In this document: positions 1 through 14,262 of the stretch, one piece after another
Numbering within the stretch: position 1 is the first letter of the stretch
Layout: each line of letters begins with the position of its first letter
Assembly (NCBI GenBank): GCA_032622095.1
Contig: CP136069.1
Span: 104,934,278 to 104,998,277 of the forward strand
DNA: 64,000 bases
Direction of reading: 5' to 3'
From: Siphonodentalium dalli
Lineage: Eukaryota; Mollusca; Scaphopoda; Gadilida; Siphonodentaliidae
Made by a program: the position numbers and the translations under genes
Notes under the pieces: model-generated
Seen by the model: the letters and a program-made list of their open reading frames with translations, nothing else
Told to the model about the DNA's origin: nothing
Databases searched by the model: none

Positions 1-732
1 GTACTAATAAAGTCCATGTGTAGAAAGTGCTTGTGCCCAGATCTTCTCCTAGACGAAGCGCAACAACTGGATTTGGTCTATGTGAGCGTCTTAAACATAG
101 ACAGAAGACCAAACCAGGAAATTTTGACAGGGGTCCGCTCAAATATTTCCGGGCTAGGGGAGGGGCAAAATTTGTGAATTTTTTTTTGTCTCCAATTTGA
201 ACAAAAATGGTTGTGAAGTATCTATGAAATGTACTGAGTGTCGTTATGAGTGAATTTTATGAATCGGTTGAAAAATGTAGAAATTGTGGCCCCTTCCTTT
301 TGTTCAAGTTTACAGAAAATGCACTATCAATTTAAATTCCTTCAACCGATCGTCACGTGTTTGGTGTCATTCGATGGGGAATTTTGAGTACTTCTAAACG
401 ACTACCAACTTGCCGCATTATGTCGATGGAGGCCAGAGATATTCGAAAAGTATATACTTAACAACATACATATTGGCCTACATAGTAGAATGTCGCCACA
501 ATACCTCACTAGAACCCCCCGCTAACTTTTAAAGGGGAATCAAGTACGAACACAATGACGCAAAAATTAGCTCGATATCTCGAAAATTGGCAGATATATG
601 ACGACTATTCTATCCGCGTCACCAAATTTCGATGCATGGGTGGGGGTCACACCAGAACGTTCAAACTGAACACAGAAATGTCAATAAATCATACTATCGA
701 CATTCCAATCAATTCCGCGCGATTCCCTTATT

Positions 733-760
733 ATACTTCCATATTTTAATATGGAAGTAT
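733..760. repeat. Palindrome at the monomer boundary (array 1)
   Basis: A 13-bp stem (ATACTTCCATATT with its complement) closes over a 2-nt TT loop. It recurs once per monomer at 733, 1976, 3221, 4464, 5709, 6954, 8197, 9442, 10687 and 11930, and in arrays 2 and 3. The same type of sequence follows the CTAG ends at 35663, 56801 and 61521, so I take it as the 5' terminus of each repeated element. It could extrude as a cruciform or fold in single-stranded DNA. Confidence 0.85.
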
Positions 761-967
761 ATTGTTATTCATATTTTTATTTTTATTTTTCATTATTTAT
801 AGTTCTTAATATATTTTGTAACTCTTATATCTCAGACAGTTTAAAAGGTAGAACATTGGAATTTGGTAGGTATATGCACCTTGCCAAGTTACATGGAATC
901 GAAACATTTAGGTTTGTGTCCCAACTTGATTTCCAGAGTTATGGCCCTTAAACAAAAAAAATGGAAA

Positions 968-1577
968 AAGTTTGTGCCCAGATCTTCTTTTATACGAAGC
1001 CAAACAGCTGAATTCGGTTCTCGTAATCGTGTTAATTAACGAAAGGGTAAGAATCGGGGAAATTTTCACCAAGGTCCGAAAACAATTTGTTGACCTGGGG
1101 AGGGGTGCAAAATTTGTCAATTTTTTTCTTGTCACCGATTCCAACCATTTTTACTGTCGGGTATCTATACGACGTACTGATGCTACTCGTGAAAGAATTT
1201 TGTAAATCGGTTGAGAAATGACCAAGTTATAATACATCGAAAAATGTACTAATAAAGTCCATGTGTAGAAAGTGCTTGTGCCCAGATCTTCTCCTAGACG
1301 AAGCGCAACAACTGGATTTGGTCTATGTGAGCGTCTTAAACATAGACAGAAGACCAAACCAGGAAATTTTGACAGGGGTCCGCTCAAATATTTCCGGGCT
1401 AGGGGAGGGGCAAACTTTGTGAATTTTTTTTTGTCTCCAATTTGAACAAAAATGGTTGTGAAGTATCTATGAAATGTACTGAGTGTCGTTATGAGTGAAT
1501 TTTATGAATCGGTTGAAAAATGTAGAAATTGTGGCCCCTTCCTTTTGTTCAAGTTTACAGAAAATGCACTATCAATT
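968..1577 (+). repeat. Two internal ~305-bp subrepeats within the array-1 monomer
   Basis: Each monomer contains two imperfect direct copies of a ~305-bp module. The first starts at 'gtttgtgcccagatcttct' (968), the second at 'gcttgtgcccagatcttct' (1273). Both continue with a GGGGAGGGG-type purine tract, 'aaatttgt', a T-run, 'atttgaac/attccaac' and 'atcggttga'. The same pair is found in every unit of arrays 1 and 2, and in weaker form in array 3. The array is therefore hierarchical: module, monomer, and monomer-type pattern. Confidence 0.75.
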
Positions 1578-4500
1578 TAAATTCCTTCAACCGATCGTCA
1601 CGTGTTTGGTGTCATTCGATGGGGAATTTCGAGTACTTCTAAACGACTACCAACTTGCCGCATTATGTCGATGGAGGCCAGAGATATTCGAAAAGTATAT
1701 ACTTAACAACATACATATTGGCCTACATAGTAGAATGTCGCCACAATACCTCACTAGAACCCCGCTAACTTTTAAAGGGGAATCAAGTACGAACACAATG
1801 ACGCAAAAATTAGCTCGATATCTCGAAAATTGGCAGATATATGACGACTATTCTATCCGCGTCACCAAATTTCGATGCATGGGTGGGGGTCACACCAGAA
1901 CGTTCAAACTGAACACAGAAATGTCAATAAATCATACTATCGACATTCCAATCAATTCCGCGCGATTCCCTTATTATACTTCCATATTTTAATATGGAAG
2001 TATATTGTTATTCATATTTTTATTTTTATTTTTCATTATTTATAGTTCTTAATATATTTTGTAGCTCTTATATCTCAGACAGTTTAAAAGGTAGAACATT
2101 GGAATTTGGTAGGTATATGCACCTTGCCAAGTTACATGGAATCGAAACATTTAGGTTTGTGTCCCAACTTGATTTCCAGAGTTATGGCCCTTAAACAAAA
2201 AAAATGGAAAAAGTTTGTGCCCAGATCTTCTTTTATACGAAGCCAAACAGCTGAATTCGGTTCTCGTAATCGTGTTAATTAACGAAAGGGTAAGAATCGG
2301 GGAAATTTTCACCAAGGTCCGAAAACAATTTGTTGACCTGGGGAGGGGTGCAAAATTTGTCAATTTTTTTCTTGTCACCGATTCCAACCATTTTTACTGT
2401 CGGGTATCTATACGACGTACTGATGCTACTCGTGAAAGAATTTTGTAAATCGGTTGAGAAATGACCAAGTTATAATACATCGAAAAATGTACTAATAAAG
2501 TCCATGTGTAGAAAGTGCTTGTGCCCAGATCTTCTCCTAGACGAAGCGCAACAACTGGATTTGGTCTATGTGAGCGTCTTAAACATAGACAGAAGACCAA
2601 ACCAGGAAATTTTGACAGGGGTCCGCTCAAATATTTCCGGGCTAGGGGAGGGGCAAAATTTGTGAATTTTTTTTTGTCTCCAATTTGAACAAAAATGGTT
2701 GTGAAGTATCTATGAAATGTACTGAGTGTCGTTATGAGTGAATTTTATGAATCGGTTGAAAAATGTAGAAATTGTGGCCCCTTCCTTTTGTTCAAGTTTA
2801 CAGAAAATGCACTATCAATTTAAATTCCTTCAACCGATCGTCACGTGTTTGGTGTCATTCGATGGGGAATTTTGAGTACTTCTAAACGACTACCAACTTG
2901 CCGCATTATGTCGATGGAGGCCAGAGATATTCGAAAAGTATATACTTAACAACATACATATTGGCCTACATAGTAGAATGTCGCCACAATACCTCACTAG
3001 AACCCCCCGCTAACTTTTAAAGGGGAATCAAGTACGAACACAATGACGCAAAAATTAGCTCGATATCTCGAAAATTGGCAGATATATGACGACTATTCTA
3101 TCCGCGTCACCAAATTTCGATGCATGGGTGGGGGTCACACCAGAACGTTCAAACTGAACACAGAAATGTCAATAAATCATACTATCGACATTCCAATCAA
3201 TTCCGCGCGATTCCCTTATTATACTTCCATATTTTAATATGGAAGTATATTGTTATTCATATTTTTATTTTTATTTTTCATTATTTATAGTTCTTAATAT
3301 ATTTTGTAACTCTTATATCTCAGACAGTTTAAAAGGTAGAACATTGGAATTTGGTAGGTATATGCACCTTGCCAAGTTACATGGAATCGAAACATTTAGG
3401 TTTGTGTCCCAACTTGATTTCCAGAGTTATGGCCCTTAAACAAAAAAAATGGAAAAAGTTTGTGCCCAGATCTTCTTTTATACGAAGCCAAACAGCTGAA
3501 TTCGGTTCTCGTAATCGTGTTAATTAACGAAAGGGTAAGAATCGGGGAAATTTTCACCAAGGTCCGAAAACAATTTGTTGACCTGGGGAGGGGTGCAAAA
3601 TTTGTCAATTTTTTTCTTGTCACCGATTCCAACCATTTTTACTGTCGGGTATCTATACGACGTACTGATGCTACTCGTGAAAGAATTTTGTAAATCGGTT
3701 GAGAAATGACCAAGTTATAATACATCGAAAAATGTACTAATAAAGTCCATGTGTAGAAAGTGCTTGTGCCCAGATCTTCTCCTAGACGAAGCGCAACAAC
3801 TGGATTTGGTCTATGTGAGCGTCTTAAACATAGACAGAAGACCAAACCAGGAAATTTTGACAGGGGTCCGCTCAAATATTTCCGGGCTAGGGGAGGGGCA
3901 AACTTTGTGAATTTTTTTTTGTCTCCAATTTGAACAAAAATGGTTGTGAAGTATCTATGAAATGTACTGAGTGTCGTTATGAGTGAATTTTATGAATCGG
4001 TTGAAAAATGTAGAAATTGTGGCCCCTTCCTTTTGTTCAAGTTTACAGAAAATGCACTATCAATTTAAATTCCTTCAACCGATCGTCACGTGTTTGGTGT
4101 CATTCGATGGGGAATTTCGAGTACTTCTAAACGACTACCAACTTGCCGCATTATGTCGATGGAGGCCAGAGATATTCGAAAAGTATATACTTAACAACAT
4201 ACATATTGGCCTACATAGTAGAATGTCGCCACAATACCTCACTAGAACCCCGCTAACTTTTAAAGGGGAATCAAGTACGAACACAATGACGCAAAAATTA
4301 GCTCGATATCTCGAAAATTGGCAGATATATGACGACTATTCTATCCGCGTCACCAAATTTCGATGCATGGGTGGGGGTCACACCAGAACGTTCAAACTGA
4401 ACACAGAAATGTCAATAAATCATACTATCGACATTCCAATCAATTCCGCGCGATTCCCTTATTATACTTCCATATTTTAATATGGAAGTATATTGTTATT

Positions 4501-7500
4501 CATATTTTTATTTTTATTTTTCATTATTTATAGTTCTTAATATATTTTGTAGCTCTTATATCTCAGACAGTTTAAAAGGTAGAACATTGGAATTTGGTAG
4601 GTATATGCACCTTGCCAAGTTACATGGAATCGAAACATTTAGGTTTGTGTCCCAACTTGATTTCCAGAGTTATGGCCCTTAAACAAAAAAAATGGAAAAA
4701 GTTTGTGCCCAGATCTTCTTTTATACGAAGCCAAACAGCTGAATTCGGTTCTCGTAATCGTGTTAATTAACGAAAGGGTAAGAATCGGGGAAATTTTCAC
4801 CAAGGTCCGAAAACAATTTGTTGACCTGGGGAGGGGTGCAAAATTTGTCAATTTTTTTCTTGTCACCGATTCCAACCATTTTTACTGTCGGGTATCTATA
4901 CGACGTACTGATGCTACTCGTGAAAGAATTTTGTAAATCGGTTGAGAAATGACCAAGTTATAATACATCGAAAAATGTACTAATAAAGTCCATGTGTAGA
5001 AAGTGCTTGTGCCCAGATCTTCTCCTAGACGAAGCGCAACAACTGGATTTGGTCTATGTGAGCGTCTTAAACATAGACAGAAGACCAAACCAGGAAATTT
5101 TGACAGGGGTCCGCTCAAATATTTCCGGGCTAGGGGAGGGGCAAAATTTGTGAATTTTTTTTTGTCTCCAATTTGAACAAAAATGGTTGTGAAGTATCTA
5201 TGAAATGTACTGAGTGTCGTTATGAGTGAATTTTATGAATCGGTTGAAAAATGTAGAAATTGTGGCCCCTTCCTTTTGTTCAAGTTTACAGAAAATGCAC
5301 TATCAATTTAAATTCCTTCAACCGATCGTCACGTGTTTGGTGTCATTCGATGGGGAATTTTGAGTACTTCTAAACGACTACCAACTTGCCGCATTATGTC
5401 GATGGAGGCCAGAGATATTCGAAAAGTATATACTTAACAACATACATATTGGCCTACATAGTAGAATGTCGCCACAATACCTCACTAGAACCCCCCGCTA
5501 ACTTTTAAAGGGGAATCAAGTACGAACACAATGACGCAAAAATTAGCTCGATATCTCGAAAATTGGCAGATATATGACGACTATTCTATCCGCGTCACCA
5601 AATTTCGATGCATGGGTGGGGGTCACACCAGAACGTTCAAACTGAACACAGAAATGTCAATAAATCATACTATCGACATTCCAATCAATTCCGCGCGATT
5701 CCCTTATTATACTTCCATATTTTAATATGGAAGTATATTGTTATTCATATTTTTATTTTTATTTTTCATTATTTATAGTTCTTAATATATTTTGTAACTC
5801 TTATATCTCAGACAGTTTAAAAGGTAGAACATTGGAATTTGGTAGGTATATGCACCTTGCCAAGTTACATGGAATCGAAACATTTAGGTTTGTGTCCCAA
5901 CTTGATTTCCAGAGTTATGGCCCTTAAACAAAAAAAATGGAAAAAGTTTGTGCCCAGATCTTCTTTTATACGAAGCCAAACAGCTGAATTCGGTTCTCGT
6001 AATCGTGTTAATTAACGAAAGGGTAAGAATCGGGGAAATTTTCACCAAGGTCCGAAAACAATTTGTTGACCTGGGGAGGGGTGCAAAATTTGTCAATTTT
6101 TTTCTTGTCACCGATTCCAACCATTTTTACTGTCGGGTATCTATACGACGTACTGATGCTACTCGTGAAAGAATTTTGTAAATCGGTTGAGAAATGACCA
6201 AGTTATAATACATCGAAAAATGTACTAATAAAGTCCATGTGTAGAAAGTGCTTGTGCCCAGATCTTCTCCTAGACGAAGCGCAACAACTGGATTTGGTCT
6301 ATGTGAGCGTCTTAAACATAGACAGAAGACCAAACCAGGAAATTTTGACAGGGGTCCGCTCAAATATTTCCGGGCTAGGGGAGGGGCAAAATTTGTGAAT
6401 TTTTTTTTGTCTCCAATTTGAACAAAAATGGTTGTGAAGTATCTATGAAATGTACTGAGTGTCGTTATGAGTGAATTTTATGAATCGGTTGAAAAATGTA
6501 GAAATTGTGGCCCCTTCCTTTTGTTCAAGTTTACAGAAAATGCACTATCAATTTAAATTCCTTCAACCGATCGTCACGTGTTTGGTGTCATTCGATGGGG
6601 AATTTTGAGTACTTCTAAACGACTACCAACTTGCCGCATTATGTCGATGGAGGCCAGAGATATTCGAAAAGTATATACTTAACAACATACATATTGGCCT
6701 ACATAGTAGAATGTCGCCACAATACCTCACTAGAACCCCCCGCTAACTTTTAAAGGGGAATCAAGTACGAACACAATGACGCAAAAATTAGCTCGATATC
6801 TCGAAAATTGGCAGATATATGACGACTATTCTATCCGCGTCACCAAATTTCGATGCATGGGTGGGGGTCACACCAGAACGTTCAAACTGAACACAGAAAT
6901 GTCAATAAATCATACTATCGACATTCCAATCAATTCCGCGCGATTCCCTTATTATACTTCCATATTTTAATATGGAAGTATATTGTTATTCATATTTTTA
7001 TTTTTATTTTTCATTATTTATAGTTCTTAATATATTTTGTAACTCTTATATCTCAGACAGTTTAAAAGGTAGAACATTGGAATTTGGTAGGTATATGCAC
7101 CTTGCCAAGTTACATGGAATCGAAACATTTAGGTTTGTGTCCCAACTTGATTTCCAGAGTTATGGCCCTTAAACAAAAAAAATGGAAAAAGTTTGTGCCC
7201 AGATCTTCTTTTATACGAAGCCAAACAGCTGAATTCGGTTCTCGTAATCGTGTTAATTAACGAAAGGGTAAGAATCGGGGAAATTTTCACCAAGGTCCGA
7301 AAACAATTTGTTGACCTGGGGAGGGGTGCAAAATTTGTCAATTTTTTTCTTGTCACCGATTCCAACCATTTTTACTGTCGGGTATCTATACGACGTACTG
7401 ATGCTACTCGTGAAAGAATTTTGTAAATCGGTTGAGAAATGACCAAGTTATAATACATCGAAAAATGTACTAATAAAGTCCATGTGTAGAAAGTGCTTGT

Positions 7501-10500
7501 GCCCAGATCTTCTCCTAGACGAAGCGCAACAACTGGATTTGGTCTATGTGAGCGTCTTAAACATAGACAGAAGACCAAACCAGGAAATTTTGACAGGGGT
7601 CCGCTCAAATATTTCCGGGCTAGGGGAGGGGCAAACTTTGTGAATTTTTTTTTGTCTCCAATTTGAACAAAAATGGTTGTGAAGTATCTATGAAATGTAC
7701 TGAGTGTCGTTATGAGTGAATTTTATGAATCGGTTGAAAAATGTAGAAATTGTGGCCCCTTCCTTTTGTTCAAGTTTACAGAAAATGCACTATCAATTTA
7801 AATTCCTTCAACCGATCGTCACGTGTTTGGTGTCATTCGATGGGGAATTTCGAGTACTTCTAAACGACTACCAACTTGCCGCATTATGTCGATGGAGGCC
7901 AGAGATATTCGAAAAGTATATACTTAACAACATACATATTGGCCTACATAGTAGAATGTCGCCACAATACCTCACTAGAACCCCGCTAACTTTTAAAGGG
8001 GAATCAAGTACGAACACAATGACGCAAAAATTAGCTCGATATCTCGAAAATTGGCAGATATATGACGACTATTCTATCCGCGTCACCAAATTTCGATGCA
8101 TGGGTGGGGGTCACACCAGAACGTTCAAACTGAACACAGAAATGTCAATAAATCATACTATCGACATTCCAATCAATTCCGCGCGATTCCCTTATTATAC
8201 TTCCATATTTTAATATGGAAGTATATTGTTATTCATATTTTTATTTTTATTTTTCATTATTTATAGTTCTTAATATATTTTGTAGCTCTTATATCTCAGA
8301 CAGTTTAAAAGGTAGAACATTGGAATTTGGTAGGTATATGCACCTTGCCAAGTTACATGGAATCGAAACATTTAGGTTTGTGTCCCAACTTGATTTCCAG
8401 AGTTATGGCCCTTAAACAAAAAAAATGGAAAAAGTTTGTGCCCAGATCTTCTTTTATACGAAGCCAAACAGCTGAATTCGGTTCTCGTAATCGTGTTAAT
8501 TAACGAAAGGGTAAGAATCGGGGAAATTTTCACCAAGGTCCGAAAACAATTTGTTGACCTGGGGAGGGGTGCAAAATTTGTCAATTTTTTTCTTGTCACC
8601 GATTCCAACCATTTTTACTGTCGGGTATCTATACGACGTACTGATGCTACTCGTGAAAGAATTTTGTAAATCGGTTGAGAAATGACCAAGTTATAATACA
8701 TCGAAAAATGTACTAATAAAGTCCATGTGTAGAAAGTGCTTGTGCCCAGATCTTCTCCTAGACGAAGCGCAACAACTGGATTTGGTCTATGTGAGCGTCT
8801 TAAACATAGACAGAAGACCAAACCAGGAAATTTTGACAGGGGTCCGCTCAAATATTTCCGGGCTAGGGGAGGGGCAAAATTTGTGAATTTTTTTTTGTCT
8901 CCAATTTGAACAAAAATGGTTGTGAAGTATCTATGAAATGTACTGAGTGTCGTTATGAGTGAATTTTATGAATCGGTTGAAAAATGTAGAAATTGTGGCC
9001 CCTTCCTTTTGTTCAAGTTTACAGAAAATGCACTATCAATTTAAATTCCTTCAACCGATCGTCACGTGTTTGGTGTCATTCGATGGGGAATTTTGAGTAC
9101 TTCTAAACGACTACCAACTTGCCGCATTATGTCGATGGAGGCCAGAGATATTCGAAAAGTATATACTTAACAACATACATATTGGCCTACATAGTAGAAT
9201 GTCGCCACAATACCTCACTAGAACCCCCCGCTAACTTTTAAAGGGGAATCAAGTACGAACACAATGACGCAAAAATTAGCTCGATATCTCGAAAATTGGC
9301 AGATATATGACGACTATTCTATCCGCGTCACCAAATTTCGATGCATGGGTGGGGGTCACACCAGAACGTTCAAACTGAACACAGAAATGTCAATAAATCA
9401 TACTATCGACATTCCAATCAATTCCGCGCGATTCCCTTATTATACTTCCATATTTTAATATGGAAGTATATTGTTATTCATATTTTTATTTTTATTTTTC
9501 ATTATTTATAGTTCTTAATATATTTTGTAACTCTTATATCTCAGACAGTTTAAAAGGTAGAACATTGGAATTTGGTAGGTATATGCACCTTGCCAAGTTA
9601 CATGGAATCGAAACATTTAGGTTTGTGTCCCAACTTGATTTCCAGAGTTATGGCCCTTAAACAAAAAAAATGGAAAAAGTTTGTGCCCAGATCTTCTTTT
9701 ATACGAAGCCAAACAGCTGAATTCGGTTCTCGTAATCGTGTTAATTAACGAAAGGGTAAGAATCGGGGAAATTTTCACCAAGGTCCGAAAACAATTTGTT
9801 GACCTGGGGAGGGGTGCAAAATTTGTCAATTTTTTTCTTGTCACCGATTCCAACCATTTTTACTGTCGGGTATCTATACGACGTACTGATGCTACTCGTG
9901 AAAGAATTTTGTAAATCGGTTGAGAAATGACCAAGTTATAATACATCGAAAAATGTACTAATAAAGTCCATGTGTAGAAAGTGCTTGTGCCCAGATCTTC
10001 TCCTAGACGAAGCGCAACAACTGGATTTGGTCTATGTGAGCGTCTTAAACATAGACAGAAGACCAAACCAGGAAATTTTGACAGGGGTCCGCTCAAATAT
10101 TTCCGGGCTAGGGGAGGGGCAAAATTTGTGAATTTTTTTTTGTCTCCAATTTGAACAAAAATGGTTGTGAAGTATCTATGAAATGTACTGAGTGTCGTTA
10201 TGAGTGAATTTTATGAATCGGTTGAAAAATGTAGAAATTGTGGCCCCTTCCTTTTGTTCAAGTTTACAGAAAATGCACTATCAATTTAAATTCCTTCAAC
10301 CGATCGTCACGTGTTTGGTGTCATTCGATGGGGAATTTTGAGTACTTCTAAACGACTACCAACTTGCCGCATTATGTCGATGGAGGCCAGAGATATTCGA
10401 AAAGTATATACTTAACAACATACATATTGGCCTACATAGTAGAATGTCGCCACAATACCTCACTAGAACCCCCCGCTAACTTTTAAAGGGGAATCAAGTA

Positions 10501-12564
10501 CGAACACAATGACGCAAAAATTAGCTCGATATCTCGAAAATTGGCAGATATATGACGACTATTCTATCCGCGTCACCAAATTTCGATGCATGGGTGGGGG
10601 TCACACCAGAACGTTCAAACTGAACACAGAAATGTCAATAAATCATACTATCGACATTCCAATCAATTCCGCGCGATTCCCTTATTATACTTCCATATTT
10701 TAATATGGAAGTATATTGTTATTCATATTTTTATTTTTATTTTTCATTATTTATAGTTCTTAATATATTTTGTAACTCTTATATCTCAGACAGTTTAAAA
10801 GGTAGAACATTGGAATTTGGTAGGTATATGCACCTTGCCAAGTTACATGGAATCGAAACATTTAGGTTTGTGTCCCAACTTGATTTCCAGAGTTATGGCC
10901 CTTAAACAAAAAAAATGGAAAAAGTTTGTGCCCAGATCTTCTTTTATACGAAGCCAAACAGCTGAATTCGGTTCTCGTAATCGTGTTAATTAACGAAAGG
11001 GTAAGAATCGGGGAAATTTTCACCAAGGTCCGAAAACAATTTGTTGACCTGGGGAGGGGTGCAAAATTTGTCAATTTTTTTCTTGTCACCGATTCCAACC
11101 ATTTTTACTGTCGGGTATCTATACGACGTACTGATGCTACTCGTGAAAGAATTTTGTAAATCGGTTGAGAAATGACCAAGTTATAATACATCGAAAAATG
11201 TACTAATAAAGTCCATGTGTAGAAAGTGCTTGTGCCCAGATCTTCTCCTAGACGAAGCGCAACAACTGGATTTGGTCTATGTGAGCGTCTTAAACATAGA
11301 CAGAAGACCAAACCAGGAAATTTTGACAGGGGTCCGCTCAAATATTTCCGGGCTAGGGGAGGGGCAAACTTTGTGAATTTTTTTTTGTCTCCAATTTGAA
11401 CAAAAATGGTTGTGAAGTATCTATGAAATGTACTGAGTGTCGTTATGAGTGAATTTTATGAATCGGTTGAAAAATGTAGAAATTGTGGCCCCTTCCTTTT
11501 GTTCAAGTTTACAGAAAATGCACTATCAATTTAAATTCCTTCAACCGATCGTCACGTGTTTGGTGTCATTCGATGGGGAATTTCGAGTACTTCTAAACGA
11601 CTACCAACTTGCCGCATTATGTCGATGGAGGCCAGAGATATTCGAAAAGTATATACTTAACAACATACATATTGGCCTACATAGTAGAATGTCGCCACAA
11701 TACCTCACTAGAACCCCGCTAACTTTTAAAGGGGAATCAAGTACGAACACAATGACGCAAAAATTAGCTCGATATCTCGAAAATTGGCAGATATATGACG
11801 ACTATTCTATCCGCGTCACCAAATTTCGATGCATGGGTGGGGGTCACACCAGAACGTTCAAACTGAACACAGAAATGTCAATAAATCATACTATCGACAT
11901 TCCAATCAATTCCGCGCGATTCCCTTATTATACTTCCATATTTTAATATGGAAGTATATTGTTATTCATATTTTTATTTTTATTTTTCATTATTTATAGT
12001 TCTTAATATATTTTGTAGCTCTTATATCTCAGACAGTTTAAAAGGTAGAACATTGGAATTTGGTAGGTATATGCACCTTGCCAAGTTACATGGAATCGAA
12101 ACATTTAGGTTTGTGTCCCAACTTGATTTCCAGAGTTATGGCCCTTAAACAAAAAAAATGGAAAAAGTTTGTGCCCAGATCTTCTTTTATACGAAGCCAA
12201 ACAGCTGAATTCGGTTCTCGTAATCGTGTTAATTAACGAAAGGGTAAGAATCGGGGAAATTTTCACCAAGGTCCGAAAACAATTTGTTGACCTGGGGAGG
12301 GGTGCAAAATTTGTCAATTTTTTTCTTGTCACCGATTCCAACCATTTTTACTGTCGGGTATCTATACGACGTACTGATGCTACTCGTGAAAGAATTTTGT
12401 AAATCGGTTGAGAAATGACCAAGTTATAATACATCGAAAAATGTACTAATAAAGTCCATGTGTAGAAAGTGCTTGTGCCCAGATCTTCTCCTAGACGAAG
12501 CGCAACAACTGGATTTGGTCTATGTGAGCGTCTTAAACATAGACAGAAGACCAAACCAGGAAAT

Positions 12565-13554
12565 GCCAATGTCAAATATTACACCAATGACCACTGGCTA
12601 TATATTCAACATCCATTCCTGTTCGGCGCACTGCGTTAATTGTTATATTGGCTAATGGGTAATCACTCTATGTCGGCTGTCTGTCTTGTAAGTCGGCCGT
12701 GATTCTGCGGTTTTATCACGGTTCGGCTTAAAATTGACATATTTTGAGTCCAAAACGCTCAAAATTCATTAGTTTTAGAATAGTAGTTCGTTTTGTTTTC
12801 ACTTTTTTTTAAACCCCCATTTTTTATAAAAATAATTCTCGACTTTGACATTTGAGAATTAACAGAACTGTGGTGTCCGTCGTATATTGTTATAACACTT
12901 CTCAGCATGGACCACCTTTTCATAAAGCACAATCCGTTCACGCGCCCGTAAACCATTTTAATATATGATATATTCAAATTGAATGAATGGGAGTCAGCGT
13001 ATCCCGTCCGACGCCCCAACCTTGCCACCCCTTAGTCGCTAATTTTGATATCATAATTTCGGAACGTGACACTTTGCGGTTTGGTATTGGTTTACCATCT
13101 GACATAGTGCATACTTTTGTTGAATTCAGATCTGACCATATAAAAACTGTCTCTTTATCATCTGTATGTGTCACGAGTGAAAATATATGACTTTATTGTC
13201 CGACTGTTAAGACCGCCGATTGCATATTTCGCATTAATTGTACGAGACGTAATGTAAAGTCTTATAACTTACGAATAGGCGACAACGTCGACGTCGTACA
13301 TTCGTTCGCTACTCGGAAAATATACAATAAATGCCTTAAAGCGCCGACTAATTCACCACCTGCGTGTATTCAAGAATATGAATCACACCAAAATTAAGCG
13401 AATTGCATATGAAATGTGTAGGTATAAGCTGCCATGTATATATCATTTCCAGAATGCTACCATTTCATGACAATCTATTTGTTAAAATAAAACACCTTAA
13501 ACTGTTGGGAACCTCCCGATATAGGCAAGCGAGCAAAGAGAGTTTAATGTCATC
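12565..13554. other. Left part of duplicated block, copy 1 (no gene seen)
   Basis: This AT-rich non-coding stretch starts exactly where the satellite monomer ends and is collinear with 43966-45011, with scattered substitutions and small indels. Copy 2 has about 60 extra bases near 44340-44400. Short open frames here overlap on opposite strands and are not conserved as proteins between the two copies. No gene recognised. Confidence 0.8.
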
Positions 13555-13589
13555 ATACCATACGCTATTTCGCTGTTCCGAAATGGGTG

Positions 13590-13620
13590 GTCGTTCAATG
13601 TAGCATAATTACATTGAACA
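13590..13620. repeat. Short stem-loop
   Basis: GTTCAATGTA and TACATTGAAC flank a 7-nt spacer. In the paralogous copy (45046-45078) the stem is 13 bp and perfect. It also recurs in the duplicated flank near 15440-15470. Function unknown. Confidence 0.6.
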
Positions 13621-13793
13621 TATATAAGTATGTTTTTGTGTGAATAACGATTGTTAACTTGGTATTATGAACTTATGCATGACTGTGAAGACTTGCAATA
13701 ACATATTAAATGGTAAAATACGCGCATTCATATCCGTATATTCCCAAGAATATCCGTCTATTTTACAAGCTCGACATGCTATATTTGTTTATG

Positions 13794-14262
13794 GTATACC
13801 AGGGGGGGGGGGTGAAAAAAAAATCCGGCACGTATGCCGGGGTGGGTGGGTGGTCAAAGCCACCAACAAGCAATTTTTTCCGCAACTAAAAAAAAAATTT
13901 CCTGCTTGTTTTTAGTGTTTTGGCAACTGTAAACTGTAAACTGACTGCAGGCAGTTATCGTGTTGTATTTTGTTGCAAATTTTTAAATCCAACATGGCCG
14001 CTGGCAGCCATGTTTTTTTGGCCGAATGACCTCAAAATGACTCATTCCTATTTACATGTCCATGTTAACATCCATGATAAATAGTATGCACAGCAATTCA
14101 TATACAGCTGTTTACAGTGAATTCCCCCCCCCACAAATCTCTGTTTTAGTGTTAAAAGGGGGGTGGGTGTCAAAAAATGGTCGAAAAAAACTGCCGAAAA
14201 CGGAAACAAATTTGGCGAAGGGGGCGGGTGGGTACAAAAAATGATCGAAAGGGAAAAAATGC
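13794..14262. mobile_element. Poly-G-ended MITE, left part, cut by LINE insertion
   Basis: Starts at GTATACC followed by a G-run and 'ggcacgtatg', the left inverted terminus of the element seen whole at 15645-16165. The right terminus is missing because the LINE fragment inserted at 14262 and the target duplication placed the full copy downstream. Confidence 0.75.

Larger units (their letters stand above)
1..12564 (+). repeat. Satellite array 1: ~10.1 tandem copies of a ~1244-bp monomer
   Basis: Head-to-tail near-identical copies run from the window edge to 12564, where the sequence leaves the monomer just after 'accaggaaat'. Equivalent points fall at 555, 1798, 3043, 4286, 5531, 6776, 8019, 9264, 10509 and 11752, so spacing alternates between 1243 and 1245 bp. 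Two monomer types explain this. Type N has 'ccccccgct', 'ttttgagt' and 'gtaactc'; type S has 'ccccgct', 'tttcgagt' and 'gtagctc'. The order is N S N S N N S N N S. Every monomer contains the same short open frames (64, 66, 77, 78 aa and, in S only, 165 aa). They overlap on both strands, resemble no protein I know and are opened or closed by single base changes, so I do not call genes. I interpret the monomer as a tandemly amplified piece of a Helentron-like element. Confidence 0.95.
13555..14262. repeat. Target-site duplication, left copy (~708 bp), of the LINE fragment
   Basis: Nearly identical to 15406-16117, differing by homopolymer lengths (G-, C- and A-runs) and a c/a at 'cacagcaattc'. 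The two copies flank the LINE fragment directly. The paralogous locus at about 45012-45718 has one uninterrupted copy, so this is an insertion with a ~710-bp direct duplication and not an older tandem repeat. Confidence 0.88.

Noticed and set aside
1495-1992. 165-aa open frame repeated in several array-1 monomers
   Set aside because: Present only in type S monomers because one T-to-C change removes a stop and a 2-bp C-run change restores frame. Overlaps other frames, no domain, no conservation in array 2.
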